A DNA stretch of 64,000 nucleotides from Anaerohalosphaeraceae bacterium (GCA_035378985.1 DAOSUR010000004.1:118306-182305), one strand, 5' to 3'. Shown: positions 33,558 to 42,661, counted from the stretch's first letter. Translations and numbers: made by a program. The notes: generated by a model not told the origin, from the letters alone.

Positions 33558-36536
33558 TTACAGTTTGTTCGCCGGAGCGTAGATTTCCAGTTCGAGAATC
33601 TTCAGAGTCCCTCTGGCCGTTGATGCGGCTGTTTCCTTTCCGGCCTCGTCTTTTTGACCGGTGACTTCCACAAGCCCGAAGGCATCCTGTTCCTCGGAGC
33701 GGCCGGTCAGCTCGATTGTCAGGCTCCGCCCCGGAACCGGCTCAAATCGGACGGTATAATAGCCGAGATTCTGGCGAGTCCTTCCCTCAAAGACGATTTT
33801 GTCATCGACTCGAATACGGATTGGATATGTCCGCCTTCGCCAGTCGCCAAACTTGATATCCACTTCGCTGACGAGGGTTTCTCCGGAAAATTCGTATTTG
33901 AGCCATGCCGTCCGACGTGTTCCGTCATTTTCCCAGCCCGTCCGTTCATTATCATCGACAGTCAAAGCCGTCTGTTCCGGATTGGCTCCGGCCGCAATCC
34001 GGGCAGCAGAAATCGGAATGCGGCTGATTTGGAACGATGGACCTTTCGGTGTCGGACCGCGGTCTAAATAGCCGACAAGCTCGGCATCCGGCATCTGGGC
34101 ATACAGACCATTGACGACTTCGACGGGAAGGGACGTGATTTCAATCTGAGCTTCCTCCAGGCCCTCCGAAGCGGCGGTCAAAACGATTTGTCCCGCCTGT
34201 ACGGTGGAACGAATCATCACCCGGTTTACACCGCACTCAACAGGCAGTTCTTTGGACAGGATATAATTGTCCGGGCCCTGCGCGATGCCGCCCACCCATT
34301 CTGCAGGTCCGGTCAGCTCAAACCGAATCAGGTTTAAGGCCGTTGGGCAGCGGCGGCCTTCGGCATCCACCACTTCCACGTCGATCAGAGCCATATCAGC
34401 TCCGTCCGCTCGAAGTCCCTTCGGTCCTGTGCGAGCCGTTAACCGAATCCGTTTCGGCGGACCGGCTGTGGTTTTCTCCGTTCGGCAGACTTCCCGGCCC
34501 TGGGCATCATAACCCACAGCCCAAATCGTCCCCGGCTCCCAGTTGATATCGCGGAATGTAAAGAGAAACCGACAGCTTTGCTCTCCAAAGCCCATTGAAC
34601 GGCCGTTGATGAATAATTCGACTTTTTCGGCGCTGGAAACGGCGTAAATATTCTTCTTGACACCCGGCTGGTAGTTCCAGTGTCCCAGCAGATGAATTCG
34701 CGGCCGCTCAACATCCACCCAGCCGTCCCAGATCACCTGATGTGCAAACCAGCCGTCTTTCGGCAGCCGCACCGCGTTAACTTCCCCGCTTCGGCGGTAA
34801 TTTTCCGCTCCGCGATAATGCGTATTCGTATCGGAAAAAATAATATTAGCGCCTCCGGAACTGACCCGACGGCCTGTTCCCGGTCGATGTTCCCAGTAAT
34901 CGTACCAGCGAATCACATTTTCGATTGCGTGAGAGTCCTGATTGCGGTTGTACGGCTCCGGCGGTGTATTGCCCCGACGAGGCCCTTCGCCGTCTTTGTG
35001 ATAGGGGGGCGAGTACTCATCCCAGTATTTCCGCAGCCCCTCATCCCGTGAATATTCCATCGCCCACACCGGGATACGAGCGCTTTTGTTGAGATAGAGC
35101 ATTTCTCCGCCGTATTCGGCAATTTGACTGTCGAGCATCTCTCGGCAGCCTATCGCTCGTCCCCCATGCGGGTCCCAGCAGTCCCGGATGTGCTTCATTT
35201 CCGCCATATGGGCTTCGCTGATTCCCTTGTTGCCAGCCTCATAAAACAGAATGCTCGGATTGTTCCGATTATAAATGATTGCATCCCGCATGACTTCCAG
35301 CCGATGCTCCCACCGCCGCCCGCTCACATCCGATTCCGCATCCCCCGCCGGCATCGCCTGAATCAGCCCGATGCGGTCGCAGGATTCTATATCCTGTTTG
35401 CTGGGGGTAATATGCATCCAGCGGACCAGATTGGCATTGCTTTCCACCATCAAATGGTTGCTGAAATCGCTCATCCATGGGGGCACGGAAACCCCGACGG
35501 CAGGCCACTCGTTGGTGCTTCGCTGGGCATATCCTTTCACCTGAATGACCCGGTCATTCAGGAAAATCATCCCGTCGCGAAACTCGGTTTTCCGAAAACC
35601 GGTCCGCGTGCGAACCTCATCGACCGCCGTTTCGTCTTTGATTAATCGTGTAATCACATCGTACAAATACCCGTATCCCCAACTCCAGAAATGCAGCCCC
35701 TCAACCCGTGCGGAGGCCTGTACAACGGCTGTGCCTCCCGGTGCCAGCGTATAGGGAATGCTCGTAAAGGTCTTTACAATTTGCCCGTTCACATCCCGAA
35801 TGCTCACTTCGAAGTGAAAGGTCTGAGCCGAATCGGTTTCGTTTCGGACCTGGGATTCTGCATACACAACGGCCGTTTGATTCGGAATATCAAAATCCCG
35901 GGCGTAGATATACACACCGGTCGTTCCGAGTGTAGTATAGAGAGGAAGGGTCTGATATAGTTTTCCGGCAATATGCAGTTTGACATTTTTGGTGATTCCG
36001 CCGTAGTTGGCGTTGAAATTTCGGTCGTTCCACTGATAACGGCTGTTGGTCGCCTTTTCCCGATAGTCCCAGCTGTTGTCTATCCGGACAGCCAAAACAT
36101 TGGTTTCCGGAGCCGGTTTGGCCAGATTGCTGATGTCAAACCCAAACGCCGTCACACCGTTTTCATGACGCCCGAGGAAACGGCCGTTCAGATAAAACTC
36201 ACCGGCCTGACGGATGCCTTCGAATTCGAGAAAAACCTTCTGTCCGGCTGTTCCTTCCGGCAGGACAAAACGCTTGCGGTACCAGGCAATTCCTGTCGAA
36301 AGGTCCCGAATGTCTTTTCGAAAGGCCTCCTCCTGGTTCCATGCATAAGGCAGAGTCACCGGTTTCCATGCGGAGTCATCGAAATCCGGCCTTGGAGCGT
36401 CCGCCGAATCCCCGACAAAAACTCTCCAGCCGGGATTGAAATTATACACCTTCCGGCCGGCAGATAAATTATCCCCGTGAAGACAAACAGGACCGAGCAG
36501 CAGGAAAATCAGCATAGAACATCTTTTCGGAAGCAT
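33558..36536 (-). CDS. Secreted GH2-family protein with altered acid/base motif (GNK)
   Basis: 992 residues. Signal peptide (about 1-21), sugar-binding domain with TGIAWYRKRFVLP, Ig-like domain, TIM barrel and long C-terminal Ig-like domains, including a discoidin/F5-8C-like segment (about 855-960). The GH2 acid/base position, normally GNE, reads FYEAGNKGIS: K437 replaces the catalytic glutamate. A nucleophile candidate remains at E494 (VWAMEYSRDEG). E433, four residues earlier, might substitute. It is either a subgroup with displaced acid/base or a catalytically weak protein. It stands between the H-X9-DG gene and the PL11 lyase, so a pectin-derived substrate is likely (inference). Confidence 0.85.
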   Translation of the reverse strand: MLPKRCSMLIFLLLGPVCLHGDNLSAGRKVYNFNPGWRVFVGDSADAPRPDFDDSAWKPVTLPYAWNQEEAFRKDIRDLSTGIAWYRKRFVLPEGTAGQKVFLEFEGIRQAGEFYLNGRFLGRHENGVTAFGFDISNLAKPAPETNVLAVRIDNSWDYREKATNSRYQWNDRNFNANYGGITKNVKLHIAGKLYQTLPLYTTLGTTGVYIYARDFDIPNQTAVVYAESQVRNETDSAQTFHFEVSIRDVNGQIVKTFTSIPYTLAPGGTAVVQASARVEGLHFWSWGYGYLYDVITRLIKDETAVDEVRTRTGFRKTEFRDGMIFLNDRVIQVKGYAQRSTNEWPAVGVSVPPWMSDFSNHLMVESNANLVRWMHITPSKQDIESCDRIGLIQAMPAGDAESDVSGRRWEHRLEVMRDAIIYNRNNPSILFYEAGNKGISEAHMAEMKHIRDCWDPHGGRAIGCREMLDSQIAEYGGEMLYLNKSARIPVWAMEYSRDEGLRKYWDEYSPPYHKDGEGPRRGNTPPEPYNRNQDSHAIENVIRWYDYWEHRPGTGRRVSSGGANIIFSDTNTHYRGAENYRRSGEVNAVRLPKDGWFAHQVIWDGWVDVERPRIHLLGHWNYQPGVKKNIYAVSSAEKVELFINGRSMGFGEQSCRFLFTFRDINWEPGTIWAVGYDAQGREVCRTEKTTAGPPKRIRLTARTGPKGLRADGADMALIDVEVVDAEGRRCPTALNLIRFELTGPAEWVGGIAQGPDNYILSKELPVECGVNRVMIRSTVQAGQIVLTAASEGLEEAQIEITSLPVEVVNGLYAQMPDAELVGYLDRGPTPKGPSFQISRIPISAARIAAGANPEQTALTVDDNERTGWENDGTRRTAWLKYEFSGETLVSEVDIKFGDWRRRTYPIRIRVDDKIVFEGRTRQNLGYYTVRFEPVPGRSLTIELTGRSEEQDAFGLVEVTGQKDEAGKETAASTARGTLKILELEIYAPANKL

Positions 36537-36596
36537 TCGATAGTCTCTCTGTCCTGGGACCGCTTTGATAAAAGGATTTTGCCTCGCAAAGGAGCC

Positions 36597-37451
36597 TTAC
36601 CGAGGTTTCGGCCGCAGCGCCCAGCCGGTGGACAGCCATTCGATGTCTTCACTGCGTGTCCCGGCAGGCGGATAGGTTACCCCGTACAGCTCCCCGGGTT
36701 TCATATTCGCCCCTTTGGCATAGTGCTCCAGCACAACCGTGTCTTTCCACTTGCGGATTTCCGAATGACCGTCTGCGAAACCGAATACGGCGCTGCTTCC
36801 ATGGCTGACGGCCAGCGGGTCATGCAGTCCCCACGGCTCGGACGTGGTGCTGGGGGCCGCCAGCGACCACCACCCGTTCCAGGTCCAGTTGCGGGACCCG
36901 TATGTGCCGATTTCCACAAAGACAAACCGTTCGCTGGGCGGATTGATTTCCCCCATCTTTCGGATGGAATTACTGGTGCCGTTGTTCAGACAATAGGGCA
37001 TCGCATAACTCACAAACAAGGGCGTGCCGTCGCATCCTTTGCGCAGTTTGTCTGCCGGACAGTGATAGACTTCAGGCGTGCCCAGATAAGGAAACAGTTT
37101 CCCCTTCTGAAGGCCCCGGATTTCATCCTCATCGGTGACCGGCGGGGCCGTCTGCGTCATCGACAGAGACGAGCTTGCGGTGTCGGTCTCCTGATGCGGC
37201 TGTCCGATCCAGCCCTGCTGGCAGGCGGTCTGGGTCCCGACGTTTTCCATTCGGCAGCTCATAATTCGCCCCCCGTTCTCATCCTGATACATAAACCAGC
37301 CGGTGGACATCTGCCGCAGATTGCTGAAGCAGACTGCCGAGGCTGCCTTCTTTTTGGCCAAATTCAGAGCGGGCATTACAATCGTCAGCAGCAGGGCAAT
37401 GACGGCAATTACGACCAGCAGTTCAATCAGCGTAAAACCGCTTTTGCGCAT
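36597..37451 (-). CDS. Prepilin-like H-X9-DG protein of locus A
   Basis: 284 residues from ATG 37451 (AAGGAG upstream; an in-frame ATG at 37493 adds 14 residues and no signal). Class III prepilin signal GFTLIELLVVIAVIALLL after a four-residue basic leader. C-terminal H-X9-DG motif (HGSSAVFGFADG), and a tail with RSEDIEWLSTGWALRPKPR. Same family as the gene at 4552-5421. It is embedded in the pectin locus, 60 bases ahead of a GH2 gene and after the DNRLRE-PEP-CTERM gene. Confidence 0.9.
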   Translation of the reverse strand: MRKSGFTLIELLVVIAVIALLLTIVMPALNLAKKKAASAVCFSNLRQMSTGWFMYQDENGGRIMSCRMENVGTQTACQQGWIGQPHQETDTASSSLSMTQTAPPVTDEDEIRGLQKGKLFPYLGTPEVYHCPADKLRKGCDGTPLFVSYAMPYCLNNGTSNSIRKMGEINPPSERFVFVEIGTYGSRNWTWNGWWSLAAPSTTSEPWGLHDPLAVSHGSSAVFGFADGHSEIRKWKDTVVLEHYAKGANMKPGELYGVTYPPAGTRSEDIEWLSTGWALRPKPR

Positions 37452-37487
37452 CGTTTCACTCCTTGAAGGAAGGTTGCGGTTATAGAA

Positions 37488-37524
37488 GGGCATTTGCAGA
37501 CCTTCCTAATGCCTGCAAATGCCC
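37488..37524 (-). other. Intercistronic hairpin after the DNRLRE-PEP-CTERM gene
   Basis: Perfect 12-base-pair stem GGGCATTTGCAG/CTGCAAATGCCC with a 13-base loop. It lies between the PEP-CTERM stop and the H-X9-DG start. There is no T-tract, so it is more likely an mRNA stability element or partial attenuator than a terminator. Confidence 0.65.
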
Positions 37525-37535
37525 CGTGAACGCGC

Positions 37536-38252
37536 CTACCGTTTTTGTTTTCTTGCAAGACACAGCAAACTGCCGGCCGCCAGAAGCATCAGCGAGGCAG
37601 GTTCCGGCACGGCATTCGGCAGAATCAGCGTCGGAGCTGACCAGGTCGGGTTGGATGCAAGACCTTCTTTGGCCGCAACATAAAACTGCCGGTCCGCTCC
37701 TGTGGGAATCAGCACGAGGGTGACCAGTTTGTTTGCGTCCGATGTCAGAAATGAATCCAGATTCAGACTCGCGGTGCTGGAGGTCACCAGAACCGGCTGT
37801 GTATTCGGAACCAGAACCGTCCCAAGCAGGGTCAGCTTGGTGTCATCAATGATGTACGTCCCGTTGGCCTGCGGGTCCGTCGGAAGCATCCCGGGAGCTG
37901 TGTTGTATGTTATGCTCATTTCGCCCCAAAAATCATCTGGACCGTCGATTAAACCATAAATGTTCCAGGTTCGGGTCGCTCCGCCCTGTGTCACATAAAA
38001 CTGCAGCTGGGCTCCGCTCAAATCACCGCTGACACTGCTCAGGTCAAATCGGATGTAGCCGATGTGAGCCCGCACTCCCGGATTGTTGCGGATATCCAGG
38101 GTTCCTCCGGCGCCGTAATTGTTATTGGGCCCCTTGTTGCTGTCATTGCCCACAAAAGTATCAGCCCCATTTCCGTCTGCGGTGGTAATCAAAATGGCCT
38201 GGGCCGCAGAAACCCAAAGGACCATCGTCAGAATCAAAAGAACTCTTTTCAT
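37536..38252 (-). CDS. DNRLRE-module protein with PEP-CTERM sorting tail
   Basis: 238 residues from ATG 38252 (AGGAGG upstream; the longer frame to 38381 runs over the hairpin and upstream gene). Signal peptide (MKRVLLILTMVLWVSAAQA), one DNRLRE/CBM96-like module sharing ADGNGADTFVGNDSNKGPN and RAHIGYIRFDL with neighbours, then a PEP-CTERM tail: VPEPASLMLLAAGSLLCLARKQKR. PEP-CTERM tails are removed by exosortase at the membrane (family knowledge), so this protein is probably surface-associated. Its module matches that of the upstream dockerin-tailed protein, giving a matched pair. Confidence 0.9.
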   Translation of the reverse strand: MKRVLLILTMVLWVSAAQAILITTADGNGADTFVGNDSNKGPNNNYGAGGTLDIRNNPGVRAHIGYIRFDLSSVSGDLSGAQLQFYVTQGGATRTWNIYGLIDGPDDFWGEMSITYNTAPGMLPTDPQANGTYIIDDTKLTLLGTVLVPNTQPVLVTSSTASLNLDSFLTSDANKLVTLVLIPTGADRQFYVAAKEGLASNPTWSAPTLILPNAVPEPASLMLLAAGSLLCLARKQKR

Positions 38253-38285
38253 CTTTCCAACCTCCTGAAACAGAGTTTCTGAAAA

Positions 38286-38311
38286 GGCGGGCGGCCTCGC
38301 ATCCGCCCGCC
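38286..38311 (-). other. Intercistronic GC-rich hairpin after the DNRLRE-dockerin gene
   Basis: Nine-base-pair stem GGCGGGCGG/CCGCCCGCC with an eight-base loop, between the stop at 38348 and the next start at 38252. No T-tract follows. Confidence 0.6.
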
Positions 38312-38347
38312 GGTTTATGACCTTTCTGCCTTCTATGCATCGTCCCG

Positions 38348-39757
38348 TTACGGGCAGGACAGGCTTCGGCAGTCCATCCACTGGGCGGCAAAGGTTGCCA
38401 AATCAGCCAGATTGACCAGACAGTCGCTATTGAAGTCCATCCGATTTGCGGCAAATCCGGGCACCGCTTTGGCCGCCGCACAGGCGTCCGCCCCAACAAA
38501 AATCCGCACGGAATCCGAATTGGATTCCGCCCCGTCACTGGCGGTCAGACGGAAGGTATAGTCTCCAGCCTCTGTAAAGACCACCGTAATATCTTCGACA
38601 TTATTGGGACTGATTGTGACAGCCGGACCGCTCAGCTGTTCCCATAAATAAGTCAGCGGTCCAGGCAGACCGTCATCCGTTACGGTTGCATTCAAGAAAG
38701 CGGCGGCAACACCGGGGGTCCCCTGATGTCCTAACCAGATGTACTGATCGGCTCCGGTGTTGACAGAAGGTCCAAGGTTGAATGTATTAAACGACCAAAC
38801 TCGGCCGCGATGGAGAATACCCGGCTGGGAAGAATCACGCACATCCACAACCCAGTAATAGCGTGTAAACTGAGCCAGACTGACCGGCAGCGAAACACAG
38901 GTGTTTGTCGTATTGACGGCCAGTGTATATTCCAAATCATAATTCGGCGCCAGACGATTCGGCTCCCGGGTGCCGAAATAGACGTCGCAGGTAATGATGC
39001 CGCCGGGCGAGTTGGGCTCCGGATTGCTCCAGCACAGCTGGTTCAGATTGGTGGAAACAACCTGATTCATCGCAGGGTTCGGATTGGCCGCCCAAAACGG
39101 ATTGGGAACGGCAGGCAAAACCAGCCGCGGTGCCACAAACGCCGGGTCTGTTGCACCGGCCTGCCCTTCCTTCGTCAGAACGTAGTACTGGGTGCCGCTT
39201 CCATCCGCCGGACCTACCAGAATCAGCGTAATCAGATTGTTCGTGTCCTGCTTAATGAAAGAGGCCAAATCCAGAGAAGCCGGGTCTGATGTGCGCAGCT
39301 GGTTGCCCCCGGCCGGCACAAACATGGTTCCCAGCAAAGTCACCTTCGTTTCATCCAGAGCAAAATTGCCTGACGAAGCCGGAAGCATCCACGGGCTGTT
39401 GTTGTAGGTAATCGTCATTTCATTCCAGAAATCATTCGGACCGTCCTTGACCCCGTAAATGTTCCAGGTTCGAGAGTTTTGAGCCTGCGTGAGAAACAGC
39501 TGCAGACGAGCTCCCGTCGGATCCACGCCTCCGATGCTCGTGATGTCGAACCGCACATATCCAATGTGGGCACGCACATTGGTATAATTGCGAATGTCCA
39601 GTGTGGTGCTGGCGCCGTAGTTGTTGTTCGGACCTTTGTTGCTGTCATTGCCGACGAAGGTATCCGCACCGTTTCCGTCCGCAGTGGAGACAATCATGTC
39701 CGCCCGTGCCGATAATCCGACCATACACAACAAAACAATCGCCCATGCCGTTCTCAT
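38348..39757 (-). CDS. DNRLRE, Fn3-like and PKD multidomain secreted protein with dockerin-like tail
   Basis: 469 residues from ATG 39757 (GGAGG upstream; the frame to 39931 extends into the preceding gene). Signal peptide (about 1-20), DNRLRE/CBM96-like module (about 24-205), Fn3-like domain with CWSNPEPNSPGG and RYYWVVDV (about 215-325), PKD-like domain (about 330-425, LTYLWEQLSGPAVTI and TFRLTASDG), and a single dockerin-like EF-hand segment DFNSDCLVNLADLATFAAQW near the end. No catalytic domain is visible, so it is probably a binding or scaffold protein. The module closely resembles those of the downstream PEP-CTERM protein and PL11 lyase. Confidence 0.88.
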   Translation of the reverse strand: MRTAWAIVLLCMVGLSARADMIVSTADGNGADTFVGNDSNKGPNNNYGASTTLDIRNYTNVRAHIGYVRFDITSIGGVDPTGARLQLFLTQAQNSRTWNIYGVKDGPNDFWNEMTITYNNSPWMLPASSGNFALDETKVTLLGTMFVPAGGNQLRTSDPASLDLASFIKQDTNNLITLILVGPADGSGTQYYVLTKEGQAGATDPAFVAPRLVLPAVPNPFWAANPNPAMNQVVSTNLNQLCWSNPEPNSPGGIITCDVYFGTREPNRLAPNYDLEYTLAVNTTNTCVSLPVSLAQFTRYYWVVDVRDSSQPGILHRGRVWSFNTFNLGPSVNTGADQYIWLGHQGTPGVAAAFLNATVTDDGLPGPLTYLWEQLSGPAVTISPNNVEDITVVFTEAGDYTFRLTASDGAESNSDSVRIFVGADACAAAKAVPGFAANRMDFNSDCLVNLADLATFAAQWMDCRSLSCP

Positions 39758-39842
39758 AAGGAAATCCTCCAAAAAAAAGTTACAATGAATAAAACATCTT
39801 TTTGTTTTCATTCCGGTCTTCATCTTTAAAACCTTTCTGCCT

Positions 39843-42131
39843 TCAATTCCCTGCTCCTTCCAGATGAATCCTGGGTTTGGCAAACAGGCACAAGTCATTG
39901 TCGATAGAATCATCAGACCCTTCCGCAGCAATCAGGGTCAGACAGCGGCTTTCCGGCGGCAGGGAGATATGAATTGGTTTGGGGGCATCGTCGGGTGTCA
40001 TATCTTCAGCTGCAAAAACCTCCCGTCCATCCAGAAGGACATAAAAACCGGCTTTGGGGACGCTGGTTCGGCTTTCTTGGGAACCGGCCGGCGACAGTCC
40101 GCACAGAGCCGTGAAGGATTTCAGGCGTCCGTATTCGGCTCGCAGAGCGTTCAGGTCAAACGTAATTCCGGCATTGGCGTGCATCAAAATGGCCGGGTTG
40201 TCGGTCCCGCAAATCTGACCGCCGAGCTGAAGACGCACAAACCGCTCCGGGGAAAGCGGGTCGGGAATCTCGTCTGCATTCGTTATGGCAAGGTTCGTCC
40301 GGCTTTGCGCTTCCGCTGCAACCCACTGAAGCGAACTGTCCGAAACAATCGAAATCGGCCTGCGGGAGGCTCGATTGTCCACTACACGGAAAACTCCCAG
40401 CTCTTTCCAGGCCGCCTCATCCAGCTCAAAGCGTCCGAAGGGAGCGCTCTTGAAACCCGGCGCTGTGCGGTAATCTATCTCACTCTCATTCCAGAGGTCC
40501 TCCGGACCGTCTCGAAGACCGTAAACTGACAAGCTCCGTTTGCGGTTGCCGCTGTCCAGACAAAGATTTAAAACAGCTCCGGTTACGTCCTCTACCTGAC
40601 GGATGTCAAATCGCAGCAAAATCATTCGAACCCGCTGGTCCTGGATATAGCGGCAGTGCAGAAATTGGGAGCCGCCGTACCGGCGCCAGGTCTGGTTCAT
40701 CACATCATTGGTCAGGTAGGTGTCGGCTCCATCCCCGTCTGCTGTTGTCACAAAAACAGGCTGACCGTTCCGGCCCCGCGGGAAATACAACGAAGGCATT
40801 TTTGCCGGATCTCCCTGGGCTCCCTCTTTAGAGAAAAACCAATAAATCGAGGCATCATCCGAACCTTTTTTCATCACCATCAGCGTAACCAGGCCGTTGG
40901 TATCTTCTTTCAGGAAGGCATCGAGATTCAGTTCTGCATTTTCAGAGCGAAGAGGGGTCGGTTCCCCCTGACTGTTCGGAATGAAAATTCCGTCAATGTA
41001 AGGGCTGAACCGAACGGGAATATAGGACCGAAGGCTTTGAACAGACGGTTTAATCTGGCGGGCATCCAGAAGACTTTGTCCGTCCCAGGCGATGGCCTGA
41101 TTGCGTTTTCCGCTGCCGCCGCCGTTTCCTCCGCCTACAATATCAGCCAGGCAGATATAAGATTGCCCCCGCCAGACGGTCTGGTTTTTGGAATCAAACG
41201 AGCGGACAAACTTATATTTCTCAAGACGAACTTCTGAAATCTCAAAGGTCTGGTTATTGTATCGAACAGCGTTGTTTTCCCGAACGATCAGACTGATATG
41301 AGGCTTATCTTTCGGACCTGCAAACAGCTGCACCGCGCCTTTCATCACATGCAGTTCGGATGAACCGTTCAGGTCTGCCTGCACGCCGAATTCTGTTCCT
41401 AAATCAATCATTTTTGCGGTTGGGGTCTGGACTGTAAATCCAATTCCTTCTGCAGAGACCTGCGCATAAAGCCGCCCGTAGGTCAGCAGAATCTCATGGC
41501 CTGACTTCATTTCAAATTCCGCCGGACCCTCGATGGTCAGCGAGACGCCCTGGTCTGTTTTCAGGGCGGCGATTCCTTTGGACAAAACCAGATGCTGATG
41601 CGTGGACAGCCGGGAAGAATTGCGAAGCAAAAGGGTCGGGTCTGCCCAGACCGCTTTAATGCTGTCCGTTAACGTAGCAACTTCAATGCCTCGTTTGAGA
41701 GAAACAATGTGGGCATACCCAATCAGGAATATCAGGGCAGCGGCAGACAGCGCCAGGGAAACAATGGACAGTCGGCTGACTCGCGCGGGAACCCGGCCTG
41801 GTTCCGCTTTCGGCTGCGGTTCGAACGTTTCCTTCAGCCCGGCGGGCCGCTCGATCCCCGGTACCGTTTCCTCCTCCCGGGCCATGGCCTTCCAGAACGC
41901 CATATCGTGCACAGAATCTCCCGGCTGCGGCAGCACCGTCAGCGCCGGCTCAAAGGCCTTGCCGCTCCGCAGAAGGGCACACATATTGAAGTACTCGTAA
42001 TAAAACCGGCAGGCCTTTTTGTCCTCCGCCAAAATGCGGTCCAGTTCCTCCACCTCTTCGGGACGGATTGTGCCTTCCCGGACGGCGTCCAGCAGTTCAA
42101 ACATTCTCTGGATGTCTCGTGCATTTTTCAT
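39843..42131 (-). CDS. FecR-type transmembrane protein fused to DNRLRE and NPCBM-like modules
   Basis: 762 residues from ATG 42131, two bases after the sigma-factor stop. Cytoplasmic N-terminal region (about 1-105) with EEVEELDRILAEDKKACRFYYEYF, as in planctomycete FecR proteins. One membrane helix follows (about 120-143, LSIVSLALSAAALIFLIGYA), then a FecR domain with TAKMIDLGTEFGVQ, a DNRLRE-like region (about 465-625), and an NPCBM-like C-terminus (LDGREVFAAEDM, LTLIAAEGSDDSIDND). FecR proteins act with ECF sigma factors as membrane regulators. Here carbohydrate-binding modules sit on the outside, so direct polysaccharide sensing is inferred. No TonB-dependent receptor is nearby. Confidence 0.85.
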   Translation of the reverse strand: MKNARDIQRMFELLDAVREGTIRPEEVEELDRILAEDKKACRFYYEYFNMCALLRSGKAFEPALTVLPQPGDSVHDMAFWKAMAREEETVPGIERPAGLKETFEPQPKAEPGRVPARVSRLSIVSLALSAAALIFLIGYAHIVSLKRGIEVATLTDSIKAVWADPTLLLRNSSRLSTHQHLVLSKGIAALKTDQGVSLTIEGPAEFEMKSGHEILLTYGRLYAQVSAEGIGFTVQTPTAKMIDLGTEFGVQADLNGSSELHVMKGAVQLFAGPKDKPHISLIVRENNAVRYNNQTFEISEVRLEKYKFVRSFDSKNQTVWRGQSYICLADIVGGGNGGGSGKRNQAIAWDGQSLLDARQIKPSVQSLRSYIPVRFSPYIDGIFIPNSQGEPTPLRSENAELNLDAFLKEDTNGLVTLMVMKKGSDDASIYWFFSKEGAQGDPAKMPSLYFPRGRNGQPVFVTTADGDGADTYLTNDVMNQTWRRYGGSQFLHCRYIQDQRVRMILLRFDIRQVEDVTGAVLNLCLDSGNRKRSLSVYGLRDGPEDLWNESEIDYRTAPGFKSAPFGRFELDEAAWKELGVFRVVDNRASRRPISIVSDSSLQWVAAEAQSRTNLAITNADEIPDPLSPERFVRLQLGGQICGTDNPAILMHANAGITFDLNALRAEYGRLKSFTALCGLSPAGSQESRTSVPKAGFYVLLDGREVFAAEDMTPDDAPKPIHISLPPESRCLTLIAAEGSDDSIDNDLCLFAKPRIHLEGAGN

Positions 42132-42133
42132 TG

Positions 42134-42661
42134 TTATGCGTCCCACCCCATTTGTCTGCGGATGCACTGGAAGAGCTGATAGTGAATCCTCTGATATTCC
42201 TTGTAGAGACTGTTGACGCTTTCCTGAATCCGCTGGGAAATCTTCTGGATGGTTGCCCCGTCTTCATACCGCAGAGAAAGAAGCTGCCGGCTTCGTTCTG
42301 ACATCTTTTTAATGCACTGGCGAAGTGCTTTCAGGGATTCATCCTTCTCGCCTGAAGAGCAAGCAGCTATTTCGCTGATATTTTCTATGGTCTTGCGGCT
42401 GAAATACTTGTTTTGAATTTTTTGCTTTTTGATATGTGAAAGCACCTGAAAATGGGCCACTTTCATTGCCCAGGATAAAAAGTCCGTTCCGGGTGCGTAT
42501 TGTTCGAACTTATTCCAGAGCACGCTCATCGTTTCCTGAAGGATATCGTCTGCCTGATCCCAGTTGCCGATAATGGACATAATGAATCCGTAAATGCGAT
42601 GCTGGTATGTCGAATAAAGATTTAAGAAAACCTTTACACGCTCATTATCATTAGCGGACAT
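42134..42661 (-). CDS. ECF RNA polymerase sigma factor, planctomycete/verrucomicrobial type
   Basis: 175 residues. Region 2 (about 10-80: YSTYQHRIYGFIMSIIGNWDQADDILQETM and DFLSWAMKVAHFQVLSHIKK) and region 4 (about 110-165: MSERSRQLLSLRYEDGATIQKISQRIQESVNSLYKEY). First gene of locus A, directly followed by its probable FecR-type regulator. ECF factors usually activate their own operon, so this gene probably switches on the pectin locus. The predicted regulon is the 14.5 kb downstream, all in the same orientation. Confidence 0.95.
   Translation of the reverse strand: MSANDNERVKVFLNLYSTYQHRIYGFIMSIIGNWDQADDILQETMSVLWNKFEQYAPGTDFLSWAMKVAHFQVLSHIKKQKIQNKYFSRKTIENISEIAACSSGEKDESLKALRQCIKKMSERSRQLLSLRYEDGATIQKISQRIQESVNSLYKEYQRIHYQLFQCIRRQMGWDA

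Noticed and set aside
28114..42661. Classical Bacteroidetes-type SusC/SusD polysaccharide utilisation locus
   Set aside because: No TonB-dependent receptor or SusD-like lipoprotein is present in the locus.
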